NCBI RefSeq assembly: GCF_018257795.1 | Contig: NZ_JAERJD010000005.1 | Location: forward strand, 124,001-188,000 | From: Citrobacter sp. JGM124 | Lineage (GTDB): Bacteria; Pseudomonadota; Gammaproteobacteria; Enterobacterales; Enterobacteriaceae | Direction: 5' to 3' | Length of the DNA: 64,000 nucleotides | Shown here: piece by piece, positions 33,338-45,180 of the stretch | How positions within the stretch are numbered: position 1 is the first letter of the stretch | Layout of the letters: each line of letters begins with the position of its first letter | Made by a program: the position numbers and the translations under genes | Notes under the pieces: generated by a model | Told to the model about the DNA's origin: nothing | The model's database searches: none | What the model saw: the letters and a program-made list of their open reading frames with translations, nothing else

Positions 33338-34622
33338 TGCTGCCTATAATTTTCACATAAGCACCAGCACGCTGTTCCTGCATCCAGCTTTGGCCTTCTT
33401 CAGACATTTTGCGGTTTAGCAGCATACGGTAGGCACGATCTTTTTGAGCCGCATCCGTCCTGTCCACATTACGCACGTCTTGAAGTTCTATCAAATGCCA
33501 GCCGAAGGAAGAATGTACAGGCGCACTAATTTGGCCTTTATTCAGTTTCAGCAGCGCATTACGGAAGGAAGGATCATAGATATCAGGAGATGCCCAGCCT
33601 AAGTCACCACCTAAATTGGCAGAACCAGGATCCTCAGAGAAGGATTTAGCCGCTTGTGCAAAAGTCGTTTTACCCGTTTTAATATCTGCAGCGATTTGCT
33701 CCAGTTTTTGACGAGCCTGAGCATCCGTCAGTACAGGGGACGGCTTCAGTAAGATATGACGTGCTTTGACTTCCGTCACAGAGACATTCTGTGTCTGACC
33801 GCGTAAGTCATTAACTTTTAATATATGGAAACCCACACCGGAACGAATAGGGCCGATAATATCGCCTTTTTTCGCCGAGCTTAATTCCTGGGCAAACAAA
33901 GAAGGCAGTTCCTGAATACGTCCCCAGCCCATTTGTCCCCCTTTCAGGGCTTGCTGATCAGCAGAGTAGCTGATGGCCAGCTTACCGAAATCTGCACCAC
34001 TACGCGCCTGAGCGGCAACCGAGGATGCTTGTCTTTCTGCTTCATCTACCTGGGCTGACGTTGGGTTTTCTGGCAGTGGTATCAGGATATGACTGAGGTT
34101 CAGCTCAGTACTGCTGTCATTCTGGCTACCAATCTGCTGGGCCAAAGCATCCACTTCCTGAGGGAGGATCGTGACACGACGACGAACTTCATTGTTACGC
34201 ACTTCAGAAATCGTCATATCCTTACGGATCTGGTTACGATAGGTATTGTAGTTAATCCCATCCTGAGCCAGACGACTGCGTAGTTGATCCAGCGTCATTC
34301 TGTTTTGCTGTGCAATATTACTGATGGCCTGGTTCAGCTCTTCATCGCTGACTGTTGCCCCCATTTTTTTCGCCATCTGCAGAACCAGCTCATCCATGAT
34401 TAGACGTTCCATAATCTGATGACGCAGAGTGGCGTCGTCAGGAAGTTGCTGACGGGCTTCCTGAGCGTTCATTTTTACAGACTGCATCAGACCATCAACA
34501 TCACTTTCCAGTACGACGCCGTTGTTCACTACGGCAGCGACTTTATCCACAACGTGCGGTGCGGCGAAGGTTGTATTTGTCACCAAGGCAATGCTGAGAA
34601 ACAGGGTTCTCCAGTTCTTCAT
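33330..34622 (-). CDS. surA: Periplasmic chaperone / peptidyl-prolyl isomerase SurA
   Basis: A 430-residue protein (E. coli 428) that escorts outer-membrane proteins such as LptD to the BAM complex. It begins with a signal peptide, [20 protein letters not shown], with likely cleavage after A20. An N-terminal chaperone region is followed by two parvulin domains (about 173-275 and 284-385), each with a HILL/HILI start and a GWHLIEL/GFHILKV end. The neighbour lptD encodes one of its main clients. Confidence 0.98.
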   Translation of the reverse strand: MKNWRTLFLSIALVTNTTFAAPHVVDKVAAVVNNGVVLESDVDGLMQSVKMNAQEARQQLPDDATLRHQIMERLIMDELVLQMAKKMGATVSDEELNQAISNIAQQNRMTLDQLRSRLAQDGINYNTYRNQIRKDMTISEVRNNEVRRRVTILPQEVDALAQQIGSQNDSSTELNLSHILIPLPENPTSAQVDEAERQASSVAAQARSGADFGKLAISYSADQQALKGGQMGWGRIQELPSLFAQELSSAKKGDIIGPIRSGVGFHILKVNDLRGQTQNVSVTEVKARHILLKPSPVLTDAQARQKLEQIAADIKTGKTTFAQAAKSFSEDPGSANLGGDLGWASPDIYDPSFRNALLKLNKGQISAPVHSSFGWHLIELQDVRNVDRTDAAQKDRAYRMLLNRKMSEEGQSWMQEQRAGAYVKIIGSNE

Positions 34623-34676
34623 ACTTTTTCCATTTTACTTAGCCGCAAAGCGGATTACGTTTTTAATCAAAGTGAA

Positions 34677-37091
34677 TTACAGCGAGCTTTGATACGGTAG
34701 AATGTTAGAACGCAGCATCTGCTGAGTGCCCAGACCGTAGTTAGAGCTCAAGCCACGTAACTCAATGTTAAAGCCGAATACATTATCGTACTGACTTTGA
34801 TTATTTTCCCAACCATTGATTTTACGTTCCACACCTATACGAATAGCATAACAGCAAGAACTATACTGTACGCCTAGCATGGTATCAGCAGTCTGACGGG
34901 TATTAGTATCATAATAATACGCTCCCACAACAGACCAGCGATCGGCAAATGGCCAGCTGGCAACAGTACCAACCTGTGCAATACCTTCTTTATACTGCTT
35001 CGCATTAGAGAAGGATGGCAGCGTCGCCTGAATATATTCAGGGCTTGCATAACGATAAGTCAGCTGTGCCAGTCTGTCTTCATCACGACGATACTCAATG
35101 GCTGCATTACCGGTTGCGAAGTTTGCTAACCGGGCATCATACTCTAAGCCACCACGAAGGCCCCAGCGATCTGTCATGCGCCAGTAGGTATCACCAGCCC
35201 ATACCATCGAGCCTCGTTCCTTGTCTCTTTCCCAGTTGATATTATCATTACCTGTCCGGGATTGATTAAAGTAGTAGATTTGACCAACAGAAACGTTAAA
35301 ACGTTCAATCGATGCATCATCATAAATACGGGATGTGACACCTGTTGTGACTTGATTGGCTGAAGCAATGCGATCCAGACCGCCGTAAGTACGATCATGG
35401 AACAGTCCATTGTAGTCAGATTGTAAGAATGCCGAGTCGTAGTTATTGATGCTACTTTGGTTACGGTAAGGCACATAAAGATATTGTGCGCGTGGTTCCA
35501 GAGTCTGAGTCCAGCCTGTTGCCGTCTCCATATCCCGGTCAAAGACAAGCTTACCGTCAACTTTAAACTGTGGCAGTGTTCTGTTCACCGACGAGGACAG
35601 GCCATTGGCGCTTTCATTCAGCTCCTGGTAGCTCTGGCTTGACGGGTTAGACTGATAGAGCTGGCGGGTATAGTCCCGGTAACGGCCTAAATTATCCTGT
35701 TGATAATGGGTCATCATCAGCTTGGCTTCTGTATTCAGACTGGCCCAGCCGTTGGATAATGGCAGGTTTATTGTTGGTTCCAGGTGCAAACGGGTTGCAT
35801 CTGGCATATTTTCATTCACGTTAGTGAATTTTACCGCCTGGCCATAAATATGGGTGTCGAACGGACCAACATCATTTTGGTAATAATTGATATCCAGCTG
35901 AGGTTCTGCACGATAAGAGCTCGTGGTGTTACCTAGCTGGTTAGCAAATACCTGGAACTGTTTGGCAGACAAGGTGGCAGTAAAGTTCTGGCTGGCATAA
36001 CCCGCACTGAATTTTTGTGTGGCGTAGCCATCCGTGCTGGAACCATACTGTGAAGAGAAATCATTAAAATAGCGTGAGTCGCTGACTTTGGTATAGTCAA
36101 CATTAAAACGCCAGACTTGGTCTAATACGCCACTGTGATTCCAGTAGAATAACCAGCGTTTCTCTCTCTTCTCGGCGTTAGTACTGTTGTCGTTAGCATA
36201 CTGGCTATCAGAAGGTAAATAGTCGAATTCAATCAGCCCTTGCCCGGCATGGCTCAAATAACGGAACTCATTTTGCCACTGAACGCCCCCCTGCTTATGC
36301 ATGTAATGAGGGGTGATGGTGGCATCAAAGTTCGGGGCAATGTTCCAGTAGTAGGGAAGCGCGAATTCAAAATAGTTCGTCGTGGTGTACTTCGCATTCG
36401 GGATCAAAAAGCCTGAACGACGCTTGTCACCAATAGGTAACTGAAGATAAGGGCTATAAAATACGGGTACCGGGCCAAGTTTAAAGCGGGCATTCCATAT
36501 TTCAGCAACCTGTTCTTCCCTGTCCTGAATCACTTCACTGCCGACCACGCTCCAGGTATTTGAACCCGGCAAGCAAGAGGTAAAAGAGCCATTTTCCAGA
36601 ATGGTATAGCGGTTATCTCCCCGCTGTTTCATGACGTCTGCATTACCACGGCCCTGACGGCCCACAAGCTGGTAATCCCCATTCCAGACATTGGTATCTT
36701 TAGTATTCAAATTTGACCAGGCTTTGGGGCCTTTGAGGATTATCTGATTATCATCGTAATGCACATTACCTAAGGCATCGACAGTACGCACCGGTTCGGG
36801 GTTTCCAGGAACCTCTTTCTGGTGCAACTGCATTTCATTTGATTGCAGACGGCTGTTCCCCTGTTGAATATCAACATTACCGCTAAAGACGGCACTGGTA
36901 GGGTAATCGCCGGTAACGTTATCTGCCTGAATAGTTACCGGAAGGTTATTGGCATCTCCTTCGACCAGTGTGCGATTGTAGGCAGGAACCCCCAGCATGC
37001 ACTGTGAAGCAAGATCAGCAGCCATACCTTGCTGGCTATAAAGGGCTGAACCAATCAAGGTGGCCAGCAAAGTAGGAATACGTTTTTTCAT
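34677..37091 (-). CDS. lptD: LPS-assembly protein LptD
   Basis: An 804-residue outer-membrane beta-barrel (E. coli 784) that inserts lipopolysaccharide into the outer leaflet with LptE. The signal peptide [20 protein letters not shown] ends before AADLASQC. The cysteines expected to form the two essential disulfides are present: one in SQCMLGV, one in TSCLPGS and a pair in YSSCCYAI. The frame opens eight codons further upstream, but the ATG at 37091 gives the family start. The protein is about 20 residues longer than in E. coli, mainly through an extracellular-loop insertion around residues 460-485. Confidence 0.97.
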   Translation of the reverse strand: MKKRIPTLLATLIGSALYSQQGMAADLASQCMLGVPAYNRTLVEGDANNLPVTIQADNVTGDYPTSAVFSGNVDIQQGNSRLQSNEMQLHQKEVPGNPEPVRTVDALGNVHYDDNQIILKGPKAWSNLNTKDTNVWNGDYQLVGRQGRGNADVMKQRGDNRYTILENGSFTSCLPGSNTWSVVGSEVIQDREEQVAEIWNARFKLGPVPVFYSPYLQLPIGDKRRSGFLIPNAKYTTTNYFEFALPYYWNIAPNFDATITPHYMHKQGGVQWQNEFRYLSHAGQGLIEFDYLPSDSQYANDNSTNAEKREKRWLFYWNHSGVLDQVWRFNVDYTKVSDSRYFNDFSSQYGSSTDGYATQKFSAGYASQNFTATLSAKQFQVFANQLGNTTSSYRAEPQLDINYYQNDVGPFDTHIYGQAVKFTNVNENMPDATRLHLEPTINLPLSNGWASLNTEAKLMMTHYQQDNLGRYRDYTRQLYQSNPSSQSYQELNESANGLSSSVNRTLPQFKVDGKLVFDRDMETATGWTQTLEPRAQYLYVPYRNQSSINNYDSAFLQSDYNGLFHDRTYGGLDRIASANQVTTGVTSRIYDDASIERFNVSVGQIYYFNQSRTGNDNINWERDKERGSMVWAGDTYWRMTDRWGLRGGLEYDARLANFATGNAAIEYRRDEDRLAQLTYRYASPEYIQATLPSFSNAKQYKEGIAQVGTVASWPFADRWSVVGAYYYDTNTRQTADTMLGVQYSSCCYAIRIGVERKINGWENNQSQYDNVFGFNIELRGLSSNYGLGTQQMLRSNILPYQSSL

Positions 37092-37274
37092 ACGGTTAAT
37101 TCGTTGTTCCGTCATCAGGGTATAGCTAAGGCAAACGGTCAGAGACTAGCGCACTCATCATCACAGCGCTAGTGTTAATCCTGCATGTTGGGCAGTATGT
37201 CGTTAGGCAACTGCCATCAATGACAGGTATGATAAAGCAAATTCAGAATCACAGCATGACGATTTGGGGAGTAT

Positions 37275-38084
37275 ATGCGGTATTGGGGTAAAGTACTCGG
37301 TGTTATCCTGGGAATATTCTCAGGCGGTGGCTTTTGGGCCATTGTTTTAGGCCTTTTGATTGGTCATATGGTGGATAAAGCCAGAGACCGGCAGCGCTCA
37401 GGGTTTGTTAACCAACAGCAGCGTCAGGCACTTTTTTTTAACACGACATTTGAAGTGATGGGGCACCTCACAAAAGCTAAAGGACGGGTCACTGAAGCGG
37501 ATATTCATCTGGCTTCGGCAATAATGGAAAGAATGCAGCTTCATGGTGAAGGGTGCATTGCGGCCCAGCGCGCTTTCCGTATCGGTAAAGAGCACGGCTA
37601 TCCATTACGTGAAAAAATGCGTGAATTGCGTCAGGTCTGCTTTGGGCGATTTGATTTAATTCGGATGTTTCTGGAAATTCAAATTCAGGCCGCTTTCGCG
37701 GATGGTTCATTGCACCCTAATGAGCGAGAAGTGTTGTTTGTTATTGCCGAAGAGCTGGGGATATCTCGCGTACAATTTGAGCAATTTTTGCGCATGATGC
37801 AAGGGGGGCAGCAATTTGGTGGCGGGCAGTATCAACAGTCTCAGGGGGGCTTTAGTCAACAGCGTGGGCCGACACTGGATGATGCTTGTAATGTCCTGGG
37901 GGTTAAAAGTACGGATGAGCCGACCACGATTAAACGTGCCTATCGCAAGCTGATGAGTGAACATCATCCGGATAAACTGGTAGCGAAAGGTTTACCGCCA
38001 GAAATGATGAAGATGGCACAGCAGAAGGCGCAGGAGATTCAGGCAGCCTATGACTTGATAAAAACCACAAAGGGATTTAAGTAA
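37275..38084 (+). CDS. djlA: Co-chaperone DjlA, membrane-anchored J-protein
   Basis: A 269-residue type III DnaJ-like protein (E. coli 271) anchored by one N-terminal glycine-rich transmembrane segment (about residues 6-30, [20 protein letters not shown]). A TerB-like helical domain follows (about 55-180), then a glutamine-rich linker, then a C-terminal J domain with HPD in SEHHPDKL near 233. It faces the cytosol and stimulates DnaK. In E. coli it affects the Rcs capsule phosphorelay. Confidence 0.96.
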   Translation: MRYWGKVLGVILGIFSGGGFWAIVLGLLIGHMVDKARDRQRSGFVNQQQRQALFFNTTFEVMGHLTKAKGRVTEADIHLASAIMERMQLHGEGCIAAQRAFRIGKEHGYPLREKMRELRQVCFGRFDLIRMFLEIQIQAAFADGSLHPNEREVLFVIAEELGISRVQFEQFLRMMQGGQQFGGGQYQQSQGGFSQQRGPTLDDACNVLGVKSTDEPTTIKRAYRKLMSEHHPDKLVAKGLPPEMMKMAQQKAQEIQAAYDLIKTTKGFK

Positions 38085-38085
38085 C

Positions 38086-38114
38086 AAAAAGAGGGAAAAC
38101 AGGTATTTTCCCTC
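38086..38114 (-). terminator. rluA terminator
   Basis: GAGGGAAAA and TTTTCCCTC form a perfect 9-bp stem with a 6-base loop. Read on the minus strand it is followed by TTTTTG, 20 bases after the rluA stop. On the plus strand no T tract follows, so it serves djlA less well. Confidence 0.8.
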
Positions 38115-38134
38115 TCAATGTTAACGCCTGTGGG

Positions 38135-38794
38135 TTAAAAGTCTGCTGGAGCTTTAAAGGTCATACTGCTGCCATACTTAGGATGTGTGATAGTCAGGCT
38201 GGCGGCGTGTAATTGCAAACGCGGCGCCAGTGCCAGAGCTTCAGGCGTGGCATAGAAGCGATCCCCTAAAATGGGATGCCCCAGGGCTTGTAAATGAACG
38301 CGTAACTGATGTGAGCGTCCGGTTATTGGCTTCAACAGAATGCGAGCGGTATTATCAGTAAGGTATTCCAGTACCTGATATTCAGTCTGGGCGGGTTTAC
38401 CTGTTTCATAACACACTTTCTGTTTCGGGCGATTAGGCCAGTCACAAATGAGTGGCAAATCGATTAACCCCTCTTCCTGTTGAGGATGCCCCCAAATACG
38501 TGCAACGTACTGTTTTTTAGGCTCACGTTCACGAAACTGCCGCTTTAATTCACGTTCAGCACCTTTGGTGAGTGCAACCACCAGCACACCACTGGTTGCC
38601 ATATCCAGACGATGCACGGATTCTGCGGACGGGTAGTCCCGTTGAATGCGTGTCATGATGCTGTCTTTATGCTCTTCCAGACGGCCGGGAACGGATAACA
38701 ACCCACTGGGTTTATTCACTACCATAATATATTCATCCTGGTAGAGGATATTTAACCAAGGGCCGGTTGGCGGACAGTATGGCTCCATTAACAT
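38135..38794 (-). CDS. rluA: Dual-specificity rRNA/tRNA pseudouridine synthase RluA
   Basis: A 219-residue enzyme, the E. coli length, that makes pseudouridine at position 746 of 23S rRNA and position 32 of several tRNAs. The catalytic aspartate is D64 in SVHRLDMATSG. Other family segments are VVNKPSGLLSVPGR at 25-38 and LKPITGRSHQLRVHLQALGH near 152-171. It lies downstream of rapA on the same strand, as in E. coli. Confidence 0.97.
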   Translation of the reverse strand: MLMEPYCPPTGPWLNILYQDEYIMVVNKPSGLLSVPGRLEEHKDSIMTRIQRDYPSAESVHRLDMATSGVLVVALTKGAERELKRQFREREPKKQYVARIWGHPQQEEGLIDLPLICDWPNRPKQKVCYETGKPAQTEYQVLEYLTDNTARILLKPITGRSHQLRVHLQALGHPILGDRFYATPEALALAPRLQLHAASLTITHPKYGSSMTFKAPADF

Positions 38795-38842
38795 TAACTT
38801 AAATCCTTCCTCTTACACCACAGCAGGCAATGCCTGTCTGTA

Positions 38843-38875
38843 CTTCCCGAACGAGGTAACTGCTCGTTCGGGAAG
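38843..38875. repeat. Perfect 13-bp inverted repeat between rapA and rluA
   Basis: CTTCCCGAACGAG at 38843-38855 and CTCGTTCGGGAAG at 38863-38875 form a perfect stem with a 7-base loop. No T tract follows on either strand. In transcripts from rapA into rluA it would form a stable hairpin. Confidence 0.8.
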
Positions 38876-38928
38876 GATAATATGCCGCCTTGCTGCAACA
38901 GGGAACTCGCGCAAAGACGACAAAATCA

Positions 38929-41835
38929 CTACTGATGAGTGACCACAATCAGACGCAGGGCATCGAGACGCCAGCTGGCTTCACTAAGGGCTGCCATCAC
39001 TTGCTGACGGTTAGTTTCAATAGCACTTAATTCATCGTCACGAATATTGGGGTTCACTGCACGCAGGGCTTCGAGCCTTGACAGTTCAGCGGTGAGCGTA
39101 TCACTGGCCTCGCTCCGGGCAGCATCAATAATAACTTGAGCCGCTTCGGCTACTTTGCTTTCCGCTTGTTGCAAAATAGCATGCACGTCAGACTGCACGG
39201 CATTGACCAGTTTGCTACTGGTATGGCGGTTAACGGCGCTCAGTTGTCGGTTGAAGCTTTCAAACTCCACTTGAGCGGCGAGGTTAGTACCATTTTTGTC
39301 GACCAGCATACGTATCGGAGTTGCAGGCAAGAAGCGATTTAACTGTAGCTGTTTGGGGGCTTTGGCTTCGACGACATAGATCAGTTCAAGCAACAGTGTT
39401 CCTACAGGCAGGGCTTTGTTCTTCAGCAACGATAAAGCACAGCTGCCAGTATCACCGGAGAGAATCAAATCAAGACCATTACGGATAATCGGATGTTCCC
39501 AGGTGATAAACTGTGCATCTTCCCGTGACAGGGCAATATCACGTTCAAAAGTGATGGTACAGCCATCTTCTGGCAGTCCTGGGAAGTCCGGTACCAGCAT
39601 ATGATCCGATGGTGTCAGGACGACCATGTTGTCACCCCGATCATCCTGGTTAATACCCACGATATCGAACAAGTTCATGGCAAAATTAACCAGCTGGGTA
39701 TCATTATCCTGTTCTGAAATAGCTTCCGCCAGGGCCTGGGCTTGTTCACCACCATTGGAGTGGATCTCCAACAGGCGGTCACGCCCCTGCTCAAGCTGTA
39801 TTTTCAGTACATCATGCTGCTCGCGGCACTGAGTGATGAGAGAATCAAAGCCCTCGATATTTTCCGGGGCGGCAAGATACTCAATCAACTGAGGGTAAAC
39901 CGTGTCGTAAATAGTACGGCCTGTGGGGCAAGTATGTTCAAAAGCATCCAGACCCGCGTGATACCACTCGACCAGTACCGACTGGGCTGTTTTCTCAAGG
40001 AAAGGGACATGAATCTGAATATCACGTTCCTGGCCAATGCGATCCAGACGGCCAATACGTTGTTCCAGCAAGTCAGGGTTGAATGGCAGGTCGAACATCA
40101 CCAGTTGATTGGCAAACTGGAAGTTACGCCCCTCGGAACCTATTTCTGAACATAACAACACCTGGGCACCGGTATCTTCTTCAGCAAACCAGGCGGCAGC
40201 ACGGTCGCGCTCGATGATCGACATACCCTCGTGAAATACGGCGGCCCGGATACCTTCACGTTCCCGAAGAACCTGTTCCAGCTGGAGTGCAGTGGTCGCT
40301 TTGGCACAAATCACCAGAACTTTTTGTGAACGGTGGCTGGTCAGGTAACCCATCAGCCACTCTACCCGGGGATCGAAATTCCACCAGGTTCCCGTGTCGC
40401 CTTCAAACTCCTGATAGATCTGCTCAGGGTAAAGCATATCCCGGGCACGCTCTTCCACCGATTTTCGGGCAGACATAATACCTGAAACTTTTATCGCCGT
40501 TTGGTATTGGGTGGGCAGCGGCAGGCGGATGGTGTTCAGTTCGCGTTTAGGGAACCCTTTAACACCACTACGTGTATTGCGGAACAGCACGCGACTGGTG
40601 CCATGGCGATCCATTAGCATGGAAATCAGCTCTTTACGTGCAGCTTCACTGCCATCCTGATCGCTGTTGGCTACCTGCAATAGTGGCTCAATATCCTGTT
40701 CGCCCAGTAACTCACTGATGACATTCAGTTGTTCATTACTCAGGCTATTACCTTCAAGCAATAATGCGACCGCATCAGCCACAGGGCGATAATGCTGTTG
40801 TTCTGCAACGAACTGTTCGAAGTCATGAAAACGATCGGGATCGAGTAAACGCAGACGGGCAAAGTGGCTTTCCATACCTAGCTGCTCAGGTGTTGCGGTC
40901 AGCAACAGTACGCCTGGTATATGTTCTGCCAATTGTTCAATGGCCATATATTCACGGCTGGGAGCCTCTTCACTCCATACTAAGTGGTGTGCCTCATCGA
41001 CGACCATTAAGTCCCACTCTGCTTCACACATATGCTCAAGACGCTGTTTGTTACGACGCACAAAGTCTAATGAGCAGATGATCAACTGTTCAGTCTCGAA
41101 GGGATTGTCACTGTCATGCTGGGCCTGGACATAACGTTCGTCATCAAACAGGGCAAAACGGAGATTAAAACGACGCAGCATTTCAACCAGCCATTGGTGC
41201 TGGAGCGTCTCAGGAACGATAATCAGTACTCGCTCAACGCTACCTGCCAGCAATTGCTGGTGGATTATCATCCCGGCTTCAATGGTTTTACCCAGACCCA
41301 CTTCATCTGCCAGCAGTACACGCGGAGCATGGCGACGGCCCACATCCCGGGCAATATTCAGCTGGTGTGGGATCAGGCTGGTACGCATGCCACGCAGGCC
41401 ACTCCAAATCTGACGTGATTGTTCACTTTGGTATTTACGCGCGCGAAAACGCAGCGCGAAGCGATCCATGCGGTCCACTTGCCCGGCGAACAGGCGGTCT
41501 TGTGGCTTACTGAAGACCAGTTTGCTGTCGAGGAACACTTCACGCAGGGGAACCCGCTCTTCTGCGGTATCGAGGCGTGTACCAATATAGGTGAGTAATC
41601 CATTCTCTTCTTTAACTTCATTCACTTTGAGCTGCCAGCCTTCATGGCTGGTAACAACATCACCCGGATTAAACATCACGCGGGTGATCGGTGAGTCATT
41701 TCTGGCATACAGACGATTTTCACTCGTTGCCGGGAATAAGAGAGTGACCATACGCGCATCCAGCGCAACAACAGTTCCCAGTCCCAGTTCGCTTTCAGTA
41801 TCGCTGATCCAACGCTGACCAAGTGTAAAAGGCAT
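38929..41835 (-). CDS. rapA: RNA polymerase recycling ATPase RapA (HepA)
   Basis: A 968-residue SWI2/SNF2-type ATPase, the same length as in E. coli, that binds RNA polymerase and promotes its release and reuse after transcription. The N-terminal Tudor-like domains begin [20 protein letters not shown]. Walker A lies in [15 protein letters not shown] near 170-184. The DEAH box is in [10 protein letters not shown] near 279. The helicase C-terminal motif is [12 protein letters not shown] near 586. The frame is open 26 codons upstream; the ATG at 41835 gives the family start and length. Confidence 0.98.
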   Translation of the reverse strand: MPFTLGQRWISDTESELGLGTVVALDARMVTLLFPATSENRLYARNDSPITRVMFNPGDVVTSHEGWQLKVNEVKEENGLLTYIGTRLDTAEERVPLREVFLDSKLVFSKPQDRLFAGQVDRMDRFALRFRARKYQSEQSRQIWSGLRGMRTSLIPHQLNIARDVGRRHAPRVLLADEVGLGKTIEAGMIIHQQLLAGSVERVLIIVPETLQHQWLVEMLRRFNLRFALFDDERYVQAQHDSDNPFETEQLIICSLDFVRRNKQRLEHMCEAEWDLMVVDEAHHLVWSEEAPSREYMAIEQLAEHIPGVLLLTATPEQLGMESHFARLRLLDPDRFHDFEQFVAEQQHYRPVADAVALLLEGNSLSNEQLNVISELLGEQDIEPLLQVANSDQDGSEAARKELISMLMDRHGTSRVLFRNTRSGVKGFPKRELNTIRLPLPTQYQTAIKVSGIMSARKSVEERARDMLYPEQIYQEFEGDTGTWWNFDPRVEWLMGYLTSHRSQKVLVICAKATTALQLEQVLREREGIRAAVFHEGMSIIERDRAAAWFAEEDTGAQVLLCSEIGSEGRNFQFANQLVMFDLPFNPDLLEQRIGRLDRIGQERDIQIHVPFLEKTAQSVLVEWYHAGLDAFEHTCPTGRTIYDTVYPQLIEYLAAPENIEGFDSLITQCREQHDVLKIQLEQGRDRLLEIHSNGGEQAQALAEAISEQDNDTQLVNFAMNLFDIVGINQDDRGDNMVVLTPSDHMLVPDFPGLPEDGCTITFERDIALSREDAQFITWEHPIIRNGLDLILSGDTGSCALSLLKNKALPVGTLLLELIYVVEAKAPKQLQLNRFLPATPIRMLVDKNGTNLAAQVEFESFNRQLSAVNRHTSSKLVNAVQSDVHAILQQAESKVAEAAQVIIDAARSEASDTLTAELSRLEALRAVNPNIRDDELSAIETNRQQVMAALSEASWRLDALRLIVVTHQ

Positions 41836-41887
41836 AAGTTTTCGGCTCTTTTTCAGTGACGTATAAATTCTGGCAAAAACATAACGA

Positions 41888-41905
41888 CCGCCTGACATCA
41901 GGCGG
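41888..41905 (-). terminator. Hairpin between polB and rapA
   Basis: The perfect palindrome CCGCCTGACATCAGGCGG lies 106 bases after the polB stop. On the minus strand it is followed within ten bases by GTTTTTG, so it may be a weak polB terminator. Confidence 0.5.
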
Positions 41906-42010
41906 GCATTCAAAATTGAAATTATGGATTCGAAGAAAGGGCGATATGGTAATGGATGACAGGGCTTTCGTCACCTACTGCCCACCATTCGTTATCGGTT
42001 ACCGTTATTT

Positions 42011-44377
42011 TTAAAACAACCCTAATTGTCCTGACATTAGTGTAGCAAAATCATCGTCAATAAAGGGCAAAATTCCTTCCATTACGGGTTGTAATTGTCG
42101 CGTCAGGTAATGGTCATAGTCCAGCGGTGCGGTTTGATAATCTATCGGCTGAGGACCATGCACGGTGATGACGTACTGTATGGTGCCTTTGTTCTGATAC
42201 TGTAACGGGCGACCGTGTCGCTGATTCTGTTCATCCGCCAGGCGGGCTGCCCGCACGTGGGGGGGGACATTTTTTAGATACTCATGTAAGGGGCGGCGTA
42301 GTCTTTTACGGTAGACTAATTGCGCGTCAAGTTCTCCGGCCATTAAACTGGCGATGGTTTCACGTACATAGTTCTGATAGGGCTCCTGGCGGAAAATCCG
42401 CAGGTAGAGTGTTTGTTGAAAGGTTTGTGCCAGTGGTGTCCAGTCAGTTCGGACTGTCTCCAGTCCTTTAAACACCATATGCTGCTGGCCTGCTCCCTGG
42501 ACCAAGCCGGCATAGCGCTTTTTGCTGCCCTCATCCGTGCCGCGAATCGTTGGCATCAAAAAGCGGCAATAATGTGTTTCATACTCCAGTTCCAGTGCAC
42601 AACTCAGCTGCTGAGTCTCTCGCAGATGCTGCTGCCACCACTGGTTCACCCGGGTGACTAACTGCTCACCAATTTCTTTGGCGGAGCTCTCATCATGGGT
42701 TTGTTTCAGCCAGACAAAAAGAGAGTCTGTATCCCCGTAAATCACATCATAGCCTTGGGACTCGATTAGTACCTTAGTCTGACGCATGATTTCATGCCCC
42801 CGCAAGGTAATCGATGAGGCCAGCCGTGGATCAAAGAAACGGCAAGCATCCGTCCCTAATACCCCATAAAAGGCATTCATAATTATTTTTAATGCCTGGG
42901 AGAGAGGGTTATTACCCTGGCGCTTCGCCTCATCTCGCCCTTCCCAGATCGCGGCGACAATCTCAGGTAAACAGTGCCTGGTACGCGAAAACCTGGCATC
43001 AAGGAAGCCAGCAACAGAATGTTGATCATCCGGGACGGCCATACCTTCCACCAGCCCTACTGGGTCAATGAGAAAGGTACGGATGATAGAGGGATAAAGG
43101 CTCTTATAGTCCAGAACCAGTACCGAATCATAGAGTCCGGGACGGGAGTCCATAACATATCCGCCAGGGCTTGCCTGGGCTGGGATCTCCCCCAGATTAG
43201 GGGCAACAAAGCCTGCACGATGCATACGGGGAAAATAGAGGTGATAAAAAGCAGCCACGGAACCGCCATGCTTATCGAGCGGCAGGCCATTGACACTGGA
43301 GCGTTCCAGTAAAAACGGCATCAGCTCGGTTTTATGGAATATGCGTGTGACGAGCTCACAGTCTTTAATATTGTAACGAGCCAGGGCAGGTTTATCTTCG
43401 GCAAACAACCGATCTATCTCATCCATCCTGTCCCAGGGGGTATCAATCTCTTTTCCTTCACCAAGTAACTCCCGGGCAACAGTTTCCAAAGAAAAAGAGG
43501 AAAATTTCCAAAATGCGGATTTCAGGGCCTCAATACCGTCGATGATGACCCGCCCGGCGAGTTGAGCAAAAAAAACGCCTTTCTTAAAACCGTGTTCCCG
43601 CCATTCGATTTCACTCTGCTCACGACCTAGTTTTAGTGGTACTCGATAACGTTCAGCCATCTCTTGCAGAACACGGAAGTCGAACTGGATAACGTTCCAG
43701 CCAATCACGATGTCCGGGTCATGTTTGGCAAACCACTGATTGAGTTTCTGTAACAGCAGGGGGCGGCTGGCCACATATTCCAGATTAACGTCGAGCAGGT
43801 GAACAGGCGTATTGTCGTTTTCATTTCCTAACATATAGACCTGACGCTGGCCACAACCTTCTAAACCAATACAGTACAATTCACCATGGCGGTTGGTTTC
43901 AATATCCAGGGATACCCATTTCAAGGGGGGGCGATAGCCTGTGGCGGGTTTGAATCTGGCCTCTTTATACTCCGTGCCGTGCTGAATACCAGTGAACCAC
44001 ACGGGGGCGGTAATAAAGCGCTCCATAAGGTAGCGTTCAGGTGGGCGGATGTCGGCCTCATAAACGGGAATACTGTGTTCCTTCAGCTTCTTTTCCAGCC
44101 GCATCAGCTGACGATGCTGACGACAATAGAACCCCATGACGGGCTGCTGCTGAAAGTTACGCAATGCCAGAGGGCTGAGGCGGAAACCACGCTCGTCCGC
44201 CAGAAGGCGCATGGTTTGAGCATGATAAGATTCGGGAATAAAAGCCACCGACTCCTGCGGGGGAAGCGTGACTTTAACGGGGCCTTCGTTGGTCGCCAGC
44301 CAGAAAAACACTTCGGTACCTTGTGGGGTGTCCCGCCAGTGCCGCGTGAGCAAAAAACCCTGACGCATATTGGACAC
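42011..44377 (-). CDS. polB: DNA polymerase II
   Basis: A 788-residue family B DNA polymerase (E. coli 783) with 3'-5' proofreading, used in translesion synthesis and replication restart. The exonuclease motif I is VSLDIETNRHGELY near 154-167. The polymerase motifs are DYKSLYPSII near 418 and YGDTDSLFVW near 546. The start chosen is the GTG at 44377, which has GAGAG upstream; an ATG three codons later is the alternative. E. coli polB is in the SOS regulon, but no LexA box was found in the upstream bases here. Downstream rapA follows as in E. coli; upstream araBAD is missing. Confidence 0.97.
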   Translation of the reverse strand: MSNMRQGFLLTRHWRDTPQGTEVFFWLATNEGPVKVTLPPQESVAFIPESYHAQTMRLLADERGFRLSPLALRNFQQQPVMGFYCRQHRQLMRLEKKLKEHSIPVYEADIRPPERYLMERFITAPVWFTGIQHGTEYKEARFKPATGYRPPLKWVSLDIETNRHGELYCIGLEGCGQRQVYMLGNENDNTPVHLLDVNLEYVASRPLLLQKLNQWFAKHDPDIVIGWNVIQFDFRVLQEMAERYRVPLKLGREQSEIEWREHGFKKGVFFAQLAGRVIIDGIEALKSAFWKFSSFSLETVARELLGEGKEIDTPWDRMDEIDRLFAEDKPALARYNIKDCELVTRIFHKTELMPFLLERSSVNGLPLDKHGGSVAAFYHLYFPRMHRAGFVAPNLGEIPAQASPGGYVMDSRPGLYDSVLVLDYKSLYPSIIRTFLIDPVGLVEGMAVPDDQHSVAGFLDARFSRTRHCLPEIVAAIWEGRDEAKRQGNNPLSQALKIIMNAFYGVLGTDACRFFDPRLASSITLRGHEIMRQTKVLIESQGYDVIYGDTDSLFVWLKQTHDESSAKEIGEQLVTRVNQWWQQHLRETQQLSCALELEYETHYCRFLMPTIRGTDEGSKKRYAGLVQGAGQQHMVFKGLETVRTDWTPLAQTFQQTLYLRIFRQEPYQNYVRETIASLMAGELDAQLVYRKRLRRPLHEYLKNVPPHVRAARLADEQNQRHGRPLQYQNKGTIQYVITVHGPQPIDYQTAPLDYDHYLTRQLQPVMEGILPFIDDDFATLMSGQLGLF

Positions 44378-45180
44378 ATTTAACTCTCATTCAGAATAAC
44401 TGGCGTGATTATAACCTAAATCTTGCTGTTGAGAATTCAGTATTGAACCCAGGACAGGGGAACGGTAGAGCGGTGGTTTATGATTTCGACATGGTTATTT
44501 TTACCTACTGTTCAGCGACAGGACTGGCCTTAGTTTGACTATCCTCCAGCACGGTTTCTTTGTGATTATTTTGGGAGCTCGATACTTAAAGTAATGAGAT
44601 GTGTTTTTAAGTGTCGAGTAAAATATAATGAATATATAAAAACTATGAAATTTGAGACATTTCAGTCTGTTTCATTAAAGTGGCTTGAAGCATAGTAACG
44701 ATACTATGTGTCAATCTTAATTTCAAAGTTAGAAATGAAAGGGATAGAATGCCGTAGCAGCATGAGTATCATGAGAGGGAATGAAATAAATATGTGGCGC
44801 TGACGTATAGATGATTATCTTTGTTGAAAATCGACGGCAATGCCGGAAGTAAAAAAGACAGCTGCATTTATCTGGTTTTTCAGCAGGATATACTATAGTG
44901 AAAATCCAGATAAAAATACTAAGGCCTGATCTCCATCAGGTTATTTCTCACAGGTGTTTTCACGTGTTTTTTTACGGTGGTAGCGATAACAGTACCTTGT
45001 GATATTATCATTCATTATATCTAGGTTGGTCCGTGATGAAACGCATATCATGATGAAATTTATTTTTATAAAAATAATAACTATTTTTTTTATGATGGTA
45101 TAATTGAGCGTGTTTAATAGTGTTGAAAAATCTGCCTGCTTGGTGAGTCAGTATAAATAATAAGTAATGAAGAGGGTGGC
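44378..45180. other. AT-rich polB-glycosyltransferase spacer
   Basis: About 800 bases with no ORF of convincing length on either strand. It contains one perfect inverted repeat (listed separately), a small CCTGAT/ATCAGG hairpin near 44928 and a TATAAT at 45101-45106 about 75 bases before the glycosyltransferase. The low G+C, continuing into the next gene, suggests acquired DNA. Confidence 0.6.
44691..44708. repeat. Perfect inverted repeat CATAGTA-N4-TACTATG
   Basis: Two 7-base arms around ACGA, in the AT-rich spacer upstream of the glycosyltransferase gene. The dyad size fits a protein-binding operator, but the protein is unknown. Confidence 0.6.

Noticed and set aside
44501-44520. Possible LexA box upstream of polB (CTGTTCAGCGACAG)
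   Set aside because: The half-sites are separated by 6 bases instead of the 8 in CTGT-N8-ACAG, and the position is over 100 bases upstream of the start.
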